A DNA stretch of 64,000 bases from Ferrimicrobium sp. GTDB lineage: Bacteria; Actinomycetota; Acidimicrobiia; Acidimicrobiales; Acidimicrobiaceae. The position numbers were made by a program, and so were the translations under genes. Positions 50,035 through 58,706 of this stretch are shown piece after piece. Below the pieces are notes generated by a model that was given only the letters and a program-made list of their open reading frames with translations, was not told where the DNA came from and did not search any database. Each line of letters begins with the position of its first letter. Positions within the stretch are counted from its first letter, which is position 1. The DNA is taken from positions 1-64,000 of the forward strand of contig JALCZJ010000010.1 of the NCBI GenBank assembly GCA_022690815.1, given 5' to 3'.

Positions 50035-50710
50035 CGCGGATGGTGGTCAAAACGGTGGGGCGGTTCGGGTCTGGTTCGATCTTGTTCCTGAGTCGCTTGA
50101 TGTGGACGTCGAGGGTCTTGGTGTCTCCGTAGTAGTCATGCCCCCATACTCGATCGACTAGGACGTCGCGGGTGAGCACCTTGCCGGGGTTGCGCAGGAA
50201 CAAGATGAGGAGCTCGAACTCCTTGGGAGGCAGCTTGATCTCGTCATCGCCGACGACAACCTGATGTCGGTCGATGTAGGCGGTAATGCCTTGGAACCGG
50301 AGTACCTCCTCGTCGGTGCGAGGGCGCTCAGAACTCTCCGTTGTGCGACGCAACAGGGCACGAATCCGGGCGATGAGTTCGGCCATCCGAAAGGGTTTGG
50401 TAACGTAGTCATCGGCCCCGAGCTCGAGTCCCAAGACGGTGTCGAGTTCGGTGGAGCGGGCGGTGACAATGATGATCGGAACCTTTGACTCCTTGCGGAT
50501 CTGGCGACACACGTCGAGGCCAGAGATCTTGGGCAACATGACGTCGAGCAAGATGCAGTCCGGTTGGGTCTCGTGGAACAGGTCGAGTGCGCGTTGTCCA
50601 TCGGTGGCGACGATGGGCTCAAAGCCCTCCCGGCTCAACCCGAGGGTCATGGCATCGACGAAGCTCTCCTCGTCTTCGGCGATGAGGATACGCTCTTTGT
50701 CCGTGGTCAT
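50000..50710 (-). CDS. OmpR/PhoB-type response regulator (RegX3-like)
   Basis: The receiver domain has an acidic pocket AEDEES, the phosphorylated Asp56 in CILLDVMLP, and the Thr and Lys in IIVTARSTE and DDYVTKPF. A PhoB-type DNA-binding domain occupies residues 130-230 (PPKEFELLILFLRNPGKVLTRDVLVDRVWG, DVHIKRLRNKIE, VLTTIRGVGYRLD). It overlaps the sensor kinase gene by four bases (ATGA). The close match to RegX3/PhoP suggests a phosphate-starvation role, but that is inferred from resemblance only. Confidence 0.92.
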   Translation of the reverse strand: MTTDKERILIAEDEESFVDAMTLGLSREGFEPIVATDGQRALDLFHETQPDCILLDVMLPKISGLDVCRQIRKESKVPIIIVTARSTELDTVLGLELGADDYVTKPFRMAELIARIRALLRRTTESSERPRTDEEVLRFQGITAYIDRHQVVVGDDEIKLPPKEFELLILFLRNPGKVLTRDVLVDRVWGHDYYGDTKTLDVHIKRLRNKIEPDPNRPTVLTTIRGVGYRLDLPRE

Positions 50711-51747
50711 GAGCTAACCCGTGGAAGCGAGATCGTAAAGGTCGTTCCGACTCCTTCGGTGGAGGTGACGTCGATGGTGCCCTGATGGTTCTCTATCACA
50801 TGTCTCACTATAGAGAGTCCGAGTCCCGTGCCACCCGTTGCTCGGGAGCGGTCGGCGTCAACGCGATAGAATCGTTCGAAGATGCGGGTCAGGTCCCGGG
50901 CTGGAATACCGATCCCGTGATCGGAGATGATGGCCTCGACCTTGGATTGGACAACCCTGATGGTGAGCTTAACCTCAGTCGATGGCTCAGAGTACTTGAT
51001 GGCGTTGTCGACGAGGTTCGAGATCGCCGAGCTCAGTTGCCAACGATCGCCACTGACGAGGGGTTGCTCGGCGCTGAACTCGACCACCAGGTCGATGCCG
51101 CAGGCCTCAGCACCCAGGCGATAACGGTCGACGCATTCGGAGGCGACCTCATTGAGGTTGACCTCGTGGATCTGGTGGAGTTCGGTCTCTTCGAGCTTGG
51201 AGAGGTCCAACAGATCGGTGACGAGGCGTGCCAACCGATCGCCCTCGTCGAGGATACGCCGTGACAGCCTCAGCACCGTGGCCGGGTCGCTCTCCTGGCT
51301 CAAGGCATCGGCGAGCAGCACAATACCTCCAACCGGGGTTTTGAGCTCGTGTGAGACGTTGGCAACGAAGTCACGTCGTACCTCCTCCAATCGCTTTCGT
51401 TCGGTGATGTTTTCGACGGTGATGATGAAGGGAGGGTGCGGATCGCTGCCAAGTGGGGTGGTGACCAGCTGAAAGTAGCTCTTTGGAGGTCCGAATACCT
51501 CGAGGGTTTGGGTCCGGTAGAGCTCAAGACGAGCGTCGTGTTTGAGTGCCGAAATGGCGCGTTCCAGGAGGATTCGTTCGGCAAACCCGCCGGTCGGAAT
51601 CTTGTCGGCGTAGTCTGAATAGACCGTTCGGTAGTCGGCGTCGACCAAGACCACACCGATGGAGAGGCTCGCGGCTGCTCGTTTCCATAGATCAACGATC
51701 TCGACGTATTCGCCCTCAGCATTTCCTACGGTTTGACGTTCCTCCAC
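50707..51747 (-). CDS. soluble SenX3-like sensor histidine kinase
   Basis: A PAS-like domain (residues ~15-115, LSIGVVLVDADYRTVYSD) is followed by the HisKA box RRDFVANVSHELKTPVGGIVLL with the phosphorylated His at 133. The ATPase boxes are NLVDNAIKYSEPS, ISDHGIGIPARDLTRIFERFY and GTGLGLSIVRHVIENHQG. SenX3 homologues usually begin with two membrane helices, but none is present here, so this kinase is cytosolic. GTG 51747 is chosen because TAGGAT lies six bases before it; a GTG one codon earlier is possible. Confidence 0.9.
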   Translation of the reverse strand: MEERQTVGNAEGEYVEIVDLWKRAAASLSIGVVLVDADYRTVYSDYADKIPTGGFAERILLERAISALKHDARLELYRTQTLEVFGPPKSYFQLVTTPLGSDPHPPFIITVENITERKRLEEVRRDFVANVSHELKTPVGGIVLLADALSQESDPATVLRLSRRILDEGDRLARLVTDLLDLSKLEETELHQIHEVNLNEVASECVDRYRLGAEACGIDLVVEFSAEQPLVSGDRWQLSSAISNLVDNAIKYSEPSTEVKLTIRVVQSKVEAIISDHGIGIPARDLTRIFERFYRVDADRSRATGGTGLGLSIVRHVIENHQGTIDVTSTEGVGTTFTISLPRVSS

Positions 51748-51753
51748 CACTTC

Positions 51754-51759
51754 ATCCTA
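51754..51759 (-). promoter_or_regulatory. -10 box TAGGAT, leaderless start of the kinase gene
   Basis: TAGGAT on the minus strand precedes the GTG at 51747 by six bases. There is no separate ribosome-binding site. It would drive the kinase, regulator and fur-family genes. Confidence 0.4.
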
Positions 51760-51840
51760 GGTCGGACGTCGAGCTGACGACGTAGGTTGGTTGGCTAAAA
51801 AGGAATTTACTAGAATGACATGAAAAATATTGTAAAGAGA

Positions 51841-51849
51841 TGATATGCT
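51841..51849 (+). promoter_or_regulatory. extended -10 (TGA-TATGCT) of the secretion/flagellar gene run
   Basis: TG, one base, then TATGCT lies in a strikingly AT-rich stretch (51795-51855). It is followed by the ribosome-binding site GGAAGGAG at 51861 and the ATG at 51876. No standard -35 box is visible. Confidence 0.45.
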
Positions 51850-51875
51850 AAGAATCTCCACGGAAGGAGCAACAG

Positions 51876-52163
51876 ATGGCATGGATGCTTGGAAACGTAA
51901 CGCTCACCCCCGATCCCTCGGCCCTACCTGGTGGATCGGTGATCCAACAGCTCGCCAATGGGATCGGGGGGTGGGCGCTGATTTTGGCCCTCATTGGTCT
52001 CATCATCGGCGCGGCGACCTGGGCGCTTGGTGCGCATAGCCAGAACTACCAACAGTCGTACTTTGGCCGCCGGGCCGTGCTCGCGGCAGGGGCAGCGGCC
52101 CTCATCATCGGTGCAGCCCCTGCCATCATCAACTTCTTCTTTCACCTTGGGCTTGGCGTGTGA
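51876..52163 (+). CDS. small two-helix membrane protein of a type IV secretion-like module (VirB2/TrbC-like)
   Basis: The 95-residue protein has two hydrophobic segments (WALILALIGLIIGAATWALG and RRAVLAAGAAALIIGAAPAIINFFF) separated by a short polar loop, the size and shape of type IV secretion pilin-like subunits. It is the first gene of a tight run: it overlaps the next gene by four bases and a VirB6/VirB4/VirD4-like series follows. The assignment is from position and topology, since sequence similarity cannot be judged by eye. Confidence 0.6.
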   Translation: MAWMLGNVTLTPDPSALPGGSVIQQLANGIGGWALILALIGLIIGAATWALGAHSQNYQQSYFGRRAVLAAGAAALIIGAAPAIINFFFHLGLGV

Positions 52164-53239
52164 GTCGAATGGTCGGATCGATCCTGGGCGGCCCCGTCGA
52201 CGGGATCGCCCATGCCATCATCACCTACCTGATCGACGCGCTCGCCGGTTTTGCCGGCCACCTCTTCACCGGGGCGCTCAGTTGGTTCTTGGGCGAGATC
52301 GTGTCGTTGCTCGGAGCCGCTGATCGGCTCGACATCTCGGCATCGGCGATGCTGGGTGTCTATCGGGACCAGGTCGAGTTGCTCAGCCTTGTGCTGCTCC
52401 CGGCGCTTCTGATCGGGGTGATCATGGCGTTGTGGCGCCAAAGCATCGGTGGTCTCATCGAGCTGGTGGCACGCGTCCCGGTGGCTGTTTGTGCCGTTGT
52501 GCTCGCTCCGACGCTGACCAGTGATTTGGCCAACGTCGTGGACGCACTGGCTCGTGCGCCGCTCGGCGACCTTGGGGAGTTGCCGCGGCTCGCGCTGTTA
52601 TTCTCGTGGGGGCGAGCCATCCCTGGGGTTGGCCCAATCGTGGCGGGTATCCTTGCTGGATTGGCCCTGATCGGTGCCGTAGCGCTCTTTCTCGAGCTGT
52701 TGATGCGTGACGCTGGGATCTATCTCACGCTAGCGCTGTTCCCGCTCGCGTCGCTTGGGATCGTGCTCTCGATCGGGCGTCACTGGTTTGCTAACGCCGT
52801 GCGATCGCTCTTTGGGTTGGTGATCGCCAAGCTGATCCTCGCGATCGGTGTGGGCCTTGGGGCATCGTTGCTGGTGGAGGCCACGAGTGCGTCGGCACCA
52901 TCAAGGCTCTTCTCGTTGGCGTTGTCGGGGGTGGCACTGCTGTTGGTCGTCTGTTTCGCGCCGATCGCGATCTTGCGCTCGGTCGCCTTCTCCGAGGTCG
53001 TGGCCATGGAGGCGTTCTCGAGTGCGCGCTCGATGGCGATGGCGCGCCTTGGCGGGTTAGCTGATCAGGGGTACATGGCCCAAATGGTGCTCGCGGCTCC
53101 CTGGGCAAAGGAGCGAGCATCGACGCCCCCACAGTACCAGGGGCATCCGGTGCCCACTGCGATCGCCGAACTCGCCAAGCGGGACCCCTGGGTCGATGAG
53201 TTTCTCAACGGTTACAAGCGCAAAGGAGGAGGGAGTTGA
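52160..53239 (+). CDS. polytopic membrane protein, VirB6/TrbL-like
   Basis: The 359-residue protein has about seven to eight membrane helices (for example LLSLVLLPALLIGVIMALW, GILAGLALIGAVALFLELLM, LFSLALSGVALLLVVCFAPI) and a basic cytoplasmic tail. This matches the central channel subunit of actinobacterial conjugation systems. The GTG start overlaps the previous gene, and the next gene overlaps its end by four bases. It would form the inner-membrane pore of the system. Confidence 0.68.
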   Translation: MSRMVGSILGGPVDGIAHAIITYLIDALAGFAGHLFTGALSWFLGEIVSLLGAADRLDISASAMLGVYRDQVELLSLVLLPALLIGVIMALWRQSIGGLIELVARVPVAVCAVVLAPTLTSDLANVVDALARAPLGDLGELPRLALLFSWGRAIPGVGPIVAGILAGLALIGAVALFLELLMRDAGIYLTLALFPLASLGIVLSIGRHWFANAVRSLFGLVIAKLILAIGVGLGASLLVEATSASAPSRLFSLALSGVALLLVVCFAPIAILRSVAFSEVVAMEAFSSARSMAMARLGGLADQGYMAQMVLAAPWAKERASTPPQYQGHPVPTAIAELAKRDPWVDEFLNGYKRKGGGS

Positions 53240-54489
53240 CACCACACCACACTGGTGAGGACCGAAGTGAGCTGGTCTACTTTGGGACGCCAGCCTCGGG
53301 CACGCGGATGCTGGGCCTCTCCATCGCCACCGTGGCAAAGATCGCCTCGGTGGTGTTGGGAGCGATGGCCGTTATCGGCCTTGCCAGCGGGGTTGCGCGC
53401 CTCGTGATTGGGATCGTGCTGCTTGTAGCGCTGCTCGCGTCACTCTGGGCGACGATGGTAGTACATGTGCACCCACTCGCGTGGGTCAAGATGTGGCTTA
53501 GCTCCCGATTGGCTCGGCGATCGCGGGGTGTGGTCTTAGAGGGGCAGCTCCTGATGAGCCGGGGTACGCGTCAGTTGGTCGGTGGACTCTATGTCCTGGG
53601 GGAGACGCCTACCTTGTCGCTGCGCGCGCAACGAGATGAGGCGAGCGCATGGTCCGAGCTCTTGAATGAGGCGTCCAATCGATTGATCAGCCATGGGGAA
53701 GTGGTCGTGCGTAGCGCTATTTTGCCCCAAACGCTCGTTGAGGACCTCAGGAGCTGTTCGGCAGCCTATCGTGCGCTCGCACTTGGAAGCTACCAGATCG
53801 CCACCACGATGTTGGTGGTGGCTCCCCCCGGAGCGCCGAGGGCGCGACGGGTCGCGATGGCGCGAGCGATCACAGGCTTGGCAGCGCTTGGGCACTCCGA
53901 TCGTCTCACCCTCGTGGCGCCCGAGGTGCCGAGCCAGCTTATCGACGATGCCTGTGGCAATCTGAGCGCGGCCTTCTCGACCGATGGCACCACGATGGAT
54001 GAGCGTGTTGACATGCTCATCGGTGCCGAGTTCGCGGCATCGATGCATGTGGTGACCGGTTGGCCCGGCCGTAGTATCGATCCACGGATGCTGCTGGCGC
54101 TCTTTGGGCCGGGACCTCCGAGCCGGGTGGTCTCGATCATCATCAGGCCGATCGAAACTGCTCGTGCCCAGCGACACGTGGCTCGGCATCGAACGGAGAT
54201 GGTGGCCGACCGTCGGCTTCGCCGCGAGCGTGGGTATCTGGATCGAGCCCGAGACGACTATCGGGAGGCGACGGCCCAGACGCAAGAGGAGGATCTCTTG
54301 GCTGGTTATCGGCTCTGTCGTTATCAGCTCATCGTGGCACTGTTGGCGCCGAGTCCCAGTCAACTGGTGGCGAGCCGTACCGCGCTCGAAACGCTGGCCT
54401 CCAGCGCTCAGTTGCGGCTCAAAGTTGGCCTTGGCGAGCAACGCGCACTTTTCGAGCGGGCGTTGCTTGGAGTGAATGGATGGAGCTGA
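53236..54489 (+). CDS. SCO6880/PrgI-like type IV secretion protein
   Basis: The N-terminus has two close membrane helices (residues ~30-75), followed by a large soluble part with repeated Arg-rich stretches (RARRVAMARAITGLAAL, RRLRRERGYLDRARDDY). The combination of a VirB3-like membrane start and a VirB4 N-terminal-like soluble domain, directly ahead of the ATPase gene, matches the SCO6880-type proteins of actinobacterial conjugation clusters. No ATP-binding motif is present. The TTG start at 53236 is placed behind GGAGGAGGGAG. Confidence 0.6.
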   Translation: MTPHHTGEDRSELVYFGTPASGTRMLGLSIATVAKIASVVLGAMAVIGLASGVARLVIGIVLLVALLASLWATMVVHVHPLAWVKMWLSSRLARRSRGVVLEGQLLMSRGTRQLVGGLYVLGETPTLSLRAQRDEASAWSELLNEASNRLISHGEVVVRSAILPQTLVEDLRSCSAAYRALALGSYQIATTMLVVAPPGAPRARRVAMARAITGLAALGHSDRLTLVAPEVPSQLIDDACGNLSAAFSTDGTTMDERVDMLIGAEFAASMHVVTGWPGRSIDPRMLLALFGPGPPSRVVSIIIRPIETARAQRHVARHRTEMVADRRLRRERGYLDRARDDYREATAQTQEEDLLAGYRLCRYQLIVALLAPSPSQLVASRTALETLASSAQLRLKVGLGEQRALFERALLGVNGWS

Positions 54490-55634
54490 GCTATCAGGAT
54501 ACCACGCGAACGCTGGGTTGGTTGCCGCTGCTGGCGTCGAGTCCGCTTCCGCCGACGCGCGTTCGCCCGGTGGGCCCCTCTCAGCTCGGTGGGGTGCTGT
54601 GTTTCGATCCGTTTGAGCTCTATCGTGTCGGTTATCTCACCAGCCCCAACCTGTTGGTTTTGGGTGAGATCGGAAGGGGCAAGAGCGCCTTTGTGAAGAC
54701 CCTGTTGGTGCGTGAGCCATCGGCAACCTCATCGATACTGATCCTTGACCCTAAGGGGGAGTACCAGTCGGCCGCCGAGGTGCTCGGAGCTCATCGGTTG
54801 ACCCTGGCCGAAGGGACGGGACTCGACCCGTTTGCCGGCGTCGACGGCTCCAGGCGTATCCTTGGTGGGGTTATGGTGAGCCTGTTTCGGGTGCTCTATG
54901 ATCGTTCGCCGTTGCCGCTCGAATATCGTCTCCTTCACGAGCTCGTCGACGCCTTGCTTGACGCACCAGCTTCCATCACCCTTGGCCGCCTCGTCGAGCT
55001 CGTCGAGGTCCATCGATCAGGTGCACACGTGGACCCGGAGAGCATCCGGCTTCGTCGCGAACTCCACGCTCAGCTCATGCGTCTCATCGACGGCGACCTC
55101 GCAGGGATCTTTGGTGTAACTGGTGCAGGGGTCGCCCTCGAGCGTCGGGTCGTCGTCGATCTACGATCGCTCGGGGATCGCCGACTCACCGGTTTTGCGA
55201 TCAGCTGTCTCCTGAGGGCTCGCATCGCCCAGTTCGCCCGGTCCGAGGTCGGATCCGGCTTTGTGGTCATCGACGAGGCCTGGTCGGTGCTTCAACACAG
55301 CGACTCGGTGCGCGAGATGCGTGAGTTGTTCAAACTGGCACGAAGCTATGGAGCCTCGGTGATCGCGGTGACCCACCGTCTTTCTGATCTCGATGCCGAG
55401 TCTGCCGAGTTGGTCAAGGATGTCGAGACGAGAGTCATCTTTCGCCAGCCGAGGGAGGAGCTCGACCACATCGCCACGATGCTAGGGCTCCCCAGAGCGC
55501 TCACCGAGTGTATCGCGACCCTGGGTCGTGGAGAGGCGCTCTGGTCGATCGGCACGCATCAGTTCCTGGTGACCCACCGCCTCATCGACGGCGAGCATGA
55601 ACTCGTCGACACCGATCGTGCAATGCGAGCCTGA
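54480..55634 (+). CDS. VirB4-like type IV secretion ATPase
   Basis: A secretion ATPase of 384 residues. After the domain entry GGVLCFDPFELYRVGYLTSPN comes Walker A GEIGRGKSAFVKTLL, then ILDPKGEY as in VirB4/TraU-type proteins, Walker B FVVIDEAWSVLQ, and a final motif ASVIAVTHRLSDL. It lacks the N-terminal half of full VirB4 proteins, which here seems to be supplied by the preceding gene product. It overlaps both neighbours and would power export or pilus assembly. Confidence 0.82.
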   Translation: MELSYQDTTRTLGWLPLLASSPLPPTRVRPVGPSQLGGVLCFDPFELYRVGYLTSPNLLVLGEIGRGKSAFVKTLLVREPSATSSILILDPKGEYQSAAEVLGAHRLTLAEGTGLDPFAGVDGSRRILGGVMVSLFRVLYDRSPLPLEYRLLHELVDALLDAPASITLGRLVELVEVHRSGAHVDPESIRLRRELHAQLMRLIDGDLAGIFGVTGAGVALERRVVVDLRSLGDRRLTGFAISCLLRARIAQFARSEVGSGFVVIDEAWSVLQHSDSVREMRELFKLARSYGASVIAVTHRLSDLDAESAELVKDVETRVIFRQPREELDHIATMLGLPRALTECIATLGRGEALWSIGTHQFLVTHRLIDGEHELVDTDRAMRA

Positions 55635-56877
55635 GGTGGAGATTTTCGGTCTCATCGTCATCGCGGCGGTCCTCGTTACCCTCGGGCGATTCGAGCGCGC
55701 GGGTGCGAATCACCCGCGTGGACCTAACGCCCGGCCTCAACGAATCCGGACCGAGCCAAAGCTTCGGTTGCGCGTTGGCAGCCTGCAGCGGGTGCGGGGC
55801 CCACGCTTGCAGGTTCGCCTCTCCGAGAGGCGTCAGGTCAGCATCGATGATGAGCACTCGCTCTTGGTGGTCGGACCAACTCGCAGCGGCAAGACCACGC
55901 GGGTCGTGCTCCCGAACTTGTGCTCATTTCCAGGGTCGTTGGTGGCCACCTCGGTCAAGACTGATCTCCTCACCACGTCAGTGCTTGAGGCTCGCAAGCA
56001 ACGAGGACGGGTGGTCATCATCGGCGATCGGGCACTCGCTACGCATCACTGGGATCTCGTCTGTGAGGCTGTTAACGAGCGAGCGGCACTGGCGATGGCA
56101 CATGCGCTCGTCCTAGCCCAACCGGGCTTCGCCTTGACGAGTGGGGATACTCAATTCTGGTACCAACTCGCGGAGCCGATCGTCGCCGCGCTCTTGCGGT
56201 CGGCGGCGCTCACCGGCGCTGGGATGCTCGCGGGAATCGATGACCCAGGCGAACTCTATCGAAGCCTCGTCGCCCATGGCGAACAGCGGTTGGCCAATGG
56301 GGTGCTGGCTGCCTGTGGACTCGAGGAGCGCCAGCGTGACTCAGTGCTCCTGACGGCGCGCGGGTTGGTCAACCCGTTGGTCAACGTTGAGACAACTCTG
56401 CCACAGGTTCGCGTGTCCGAGCTCATCGATGGTCCACCGAGTGCAACCTTCCTAATAGCGAGTACCGCCGACCAGGAGCTTTTTTCGCTGCTGTTCGCCG
56501 TACTCTTGTCACGGATCGTTGCTGTTGCCCTTGAGCGGCGTCGTATGGAGCCGCTCCTTGTCTGCCTCGACGAGTTGGCGAACCTCGCCCCCATCCCCAA
56601 TCTCGATCGGCTGGCCGCGGTTGGGGTGGGACAGGGTGTGCGACTGATCTCGATTGTCCAGGATCTTTCCCAGCTCGAGCACCGCTATGGGCGAGGTGCC
56701 AACTCGATCATCAACAACCATGCCAGCAAGCTCTTTCTCAGCTCAACGGCAGATCCCATCACCCGTGCCTACCTGCGCGATATCGCACCCGAGTCACTCG
56801 GGTCTCGTCAACCGCTGCTCATGGAGGGGTCGAGTTCAGTGAGCCGACTTTGGGTTCGCGGGCAAACGAGAACTTAG
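55597..56877 (+). CDS. VirD4/TraG-like coupling protein
   Basis: Walker A is LLVVGPTRSGKTTRVVLPNL and Walker B is LLVCLDELANLAPIPNLDRL. The region ending ISIVQDLSQLEHRYG, with NSIINNHASKLFLSSTAD after it, is the TraG/TraM-recognition type of coupling ATPase. One hydrophobic stretch (EIFGLIVIAAVLVTLGRF) at the start may anchor it. The start may be ATG 55597, inside the upstream gene, or GTG 55636 just behind its stop. Coupling proteins bring DNA or protein substrates to the channel; no relaxase gene is in the window. Confidence 0.82.
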   Translation: MNSSTPIVQCEPEVEIFGLIVIAAVLVTLGRFERAGANHPRGPNARPQRIRTEPKLRLRVGSLQRVRGPRLQVRLSERRQVSIDDEHSLLVVGPTRSGKTTRVVLPNLCSFPGSLVATSVKTDLLTTSVLEARKQRGRVVIIGDRALATHHWDLVCEAVNERAALAMAHALVLAQPGFALTSGDTQFWYQLAEPIVAALLRSAALTGAGMLAGIDDPGELYRSLVAHGEQRLANGVLAACGLEERQRDSVLLTARGLVNPLVNVETTLPQVRVSELIDGPPSATFLIASTADQELFSLLFAVLLSRIVAVALERRRMEPLLVCLDELANLAPIPNLDRLAAVGVGQGVRLISIVQDLSQLEHRYGRGANSIINNHASKLFLSSTADPITRAYLRDIAPESLGSRQPLLMEGSSSVSRLWVRGQTRT

Positions 56878-56907
56878 GTTGATCGATGCCGTGCCGATGG
56901 AACCACC

Positions 56908-57276
56908 ATGGATGATCATGTAGCCAATGTGAGCGCTATCGAAGAGCTTCTCGATCAGCTCGATCATGAGTTGAGCGCGATGAGTGATTTGATGGAGCAC
57001 AACGCCGATGAGGAGCTGGCCAATCGTGCACTAGAGCTTCAAGCCACCGTTGAACGCTTAGTCGGAGAGGTTGAGACGTTGCAGCCAGAGCCAGGGACCT
57101 ATCGGAGCCGTTATCAACAGCTCGTGACAAAGGCGAATGTGGTGATGGTCGGCTGCTTTTGGCGGTCGATGGTCGTCGCCAATCTGATGCGCGATCTAGG
57201 GCTCGATATCGGTCTCTATCAAAGTGATGGTGATGTCGAGCTGCTCAAGCCCGAGTCAGTGAGTCACCGAGCATGA
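56908..57276 (+). CDS. helical protein ahead of flgK, FlgN-like chaperone candidate
   Basis: The 122-residue, acidic, helical protein has heptad-like stretches (IEELLDQLDHELSAMSDLM, ELQATVERLVGEVETL). It lies 30 bp after the secretion module and overlaps flgK by four bases (ATGA). Size, helicity and place suit FlgN, the chaperone that keeps FlgK and FlgL soluble, but the sequence itself gives no firm match. The Cys/Trp-bearing segment VGCFWRSMVVANLM is unusual for a chaperone. Confidence 0.5.
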   Translation: MDDHVANVSAIEELLDQLDHELSAMSDLMEHNADEELANRALELQATVERLVGEVETLQPEPGTYRSRYQQLVTKANVVMVGCFWRSMVVANLMRDLGLDIGLYQSDGDVELLKPESVSHRA

Positions 57277-58688
57277 GTGGATCCCTCTCGATCGCCCTCT
57301 CCGGGCTCGACGCCGCCCAGACGGGCCTTGACACCGTCAGCGAGAACATCTCGAATGCCAACACCCCAGGCTATCTCAAGGAGACAGCCTCGCTTGTCAA
57401 TCAGCAGATACCAGGGGATGCGATCGGCAACGGCGTGAGTGTCGCTGGAGTCCTCCAATCTACCAATAGCTTCAATCGCCAACTCGAGCTCTCGGCCAAT
57501 GGATCCCAAAGCTATGCGAACCAACTGCAATCGCTCTTGACCAGTGCCCAGGCTTCGTTCAACGAGCCGAGCTCGAGCGGCATCGCTGAACAGCTCAACA
57601 CGATGTACAACGACTTCTCGGCGTTGGCCGATTCGCCAACCCAACCTGCGAGTTATGCCCAGGTCGTGGCGTCGGCCCAAAACGTCACCACCGCCATCAA
57701 CCAGGCGGCCCAGAACCTCACCGACGTCTATAACCAGGCGTCGAGCGCTGCCGGCACGCTGGTCACTACCATCAACTCACAGCTCAGCGAGGTCGCCTCC
57801 ATCAACACCCAGCTGGCCTCGACGTCGTTGACACCAGGGGCATCCAACACCCTTGTTGATCAACAAAATGCGGTGATCGACCAACTGGCGAGCGAGTTAG
57901 GCGTTACCTCGATCCCTGGCAACGCCGGACAGACGACCCTGTTGATAGGGGGTGTGGCCCTTGTCCAAGGGGGGCAGGCATCGAGCATCGAGTTCACCCC
58001 GTCCACCAACCCAATCTCAACGTCTAGCTCCGCAGGGACCTTCACCCCCGCGCAGATCACCCTCACGTCGTCAGGAACCCAAGTCCCGGTCACCAGCGGC
58101 ACGCTCGGTGCGACCTTGACGGTGCTGAATTCGAAGTTGCCGACCTACGGGGGTTATCTCAACTCGTTGGCGACCAACCTGGCTAGCAAGGTGAACACAC
58201 AACTTGCAACAGGATACAACGCGAATAATAAAAGTGGTCCACCGCTGTTCGTCTCAGTGACCAACTCAAATCAGCCTACGGTCCCTTCCACTCCCATCGC
58301 AGTGAACGCCGCCACCATCACGGTCAACCAAGCCGTCGTCAGTGACCCCTCAGGAGAGATTGCGGCCTCATCCGCCGATCCTTACGCTCCCGGTGATGGC
58401 TCCAATGCCCAGGCGATAGCTAACCAACAGACCAGCACGACTGGTGTGATCGCCGACTGGGCGACATCGGTTGCCAACGTTGGTCTCGACGTCCAGAACG
58501 CGAGTGCGCTGGCGACGAATGCCACCAACACCTACAACCAGGCCTATAGTGCCGAGCAGTCGGTATCGGGCGTCTCGGTGAACTCACAACTCGTGAATAT
58601 GGTCAACTATCAGCAGATGTATCAGGCTTCAGCCAAGGTGATCTCGACGGTTGCCGCAACCCTACAGTCGCTGATCCAAGATGTGTAA
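57273..58688 (+). CDS. flgK: flagellar hook-associated protein FlgK
   Basis: FlgK forms the first junction ring between hook and filament. The N-terminus MSGSLSIALSGLDAAQTGLD, then TVSENISNANTPGYLKE, is the flagellar rod/hook signature. The C-terminus VNSQLVNMVNYQQMYQASAKVIS, ending in ATLQSLIQDV, is the paired helix. The middle is Ser/Thr/Ala-rich and variable. The 471 residues are normal. It is secreted through the flagellar export apparatus without a signal peptide. It overlaps its candidate chaperone gene, and flgL follows 18 bp later. Confidence 0.92.
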   Translation: MSGSLSIALSGLDAAQTGLDTVSENISNANTPGYLKETASLVNQQIPGDAIGNGVSVAGVLQSTNSFNRQLELSANGSQSYANQLQSLLTSAQASFNEPSSSGIAEQLNTMYNDFSALADSPTQPASYAQVVASAQNVTTAINQAAQNLTDVYNQASSAAGTLVTTINSQLSEVASINTQLASTSLTPGASNTLVDQQNAVIDQLASELGVTSIPGNAGQTTLLIGGVALVQGGQASSIEFTPSTNPISTSSSAGTFTPAQITLTSSGTQVPVTSGTLGATLTVLNSKLPTYGGYLNSLATNLASKVNTQLATGYNANNKSGPPLFVSVTNSNQPTVPSTPIAVNAATITVNQAVVSDPSGEIAASSADPYAPGDGSNAQAIANQQTSTTGVIADWATSVANVGLDVQNASALATNATNTYNQAYSAEQSVSGVSVNSQLVNMVNYQQMYQASAKVISTVAATLQSLIQDV

Positions 58689-58706
58689 CCAAAGGGAGGT
58701 CCGTTA

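Noticed and set aside
55636-55636. GTG 55636 as the firm start of the coupling protein gene
   Set aside because: It lies just behind the previous stop but has no ribosome-binding site; ATG 55597 is equally possible, so the start was left open.
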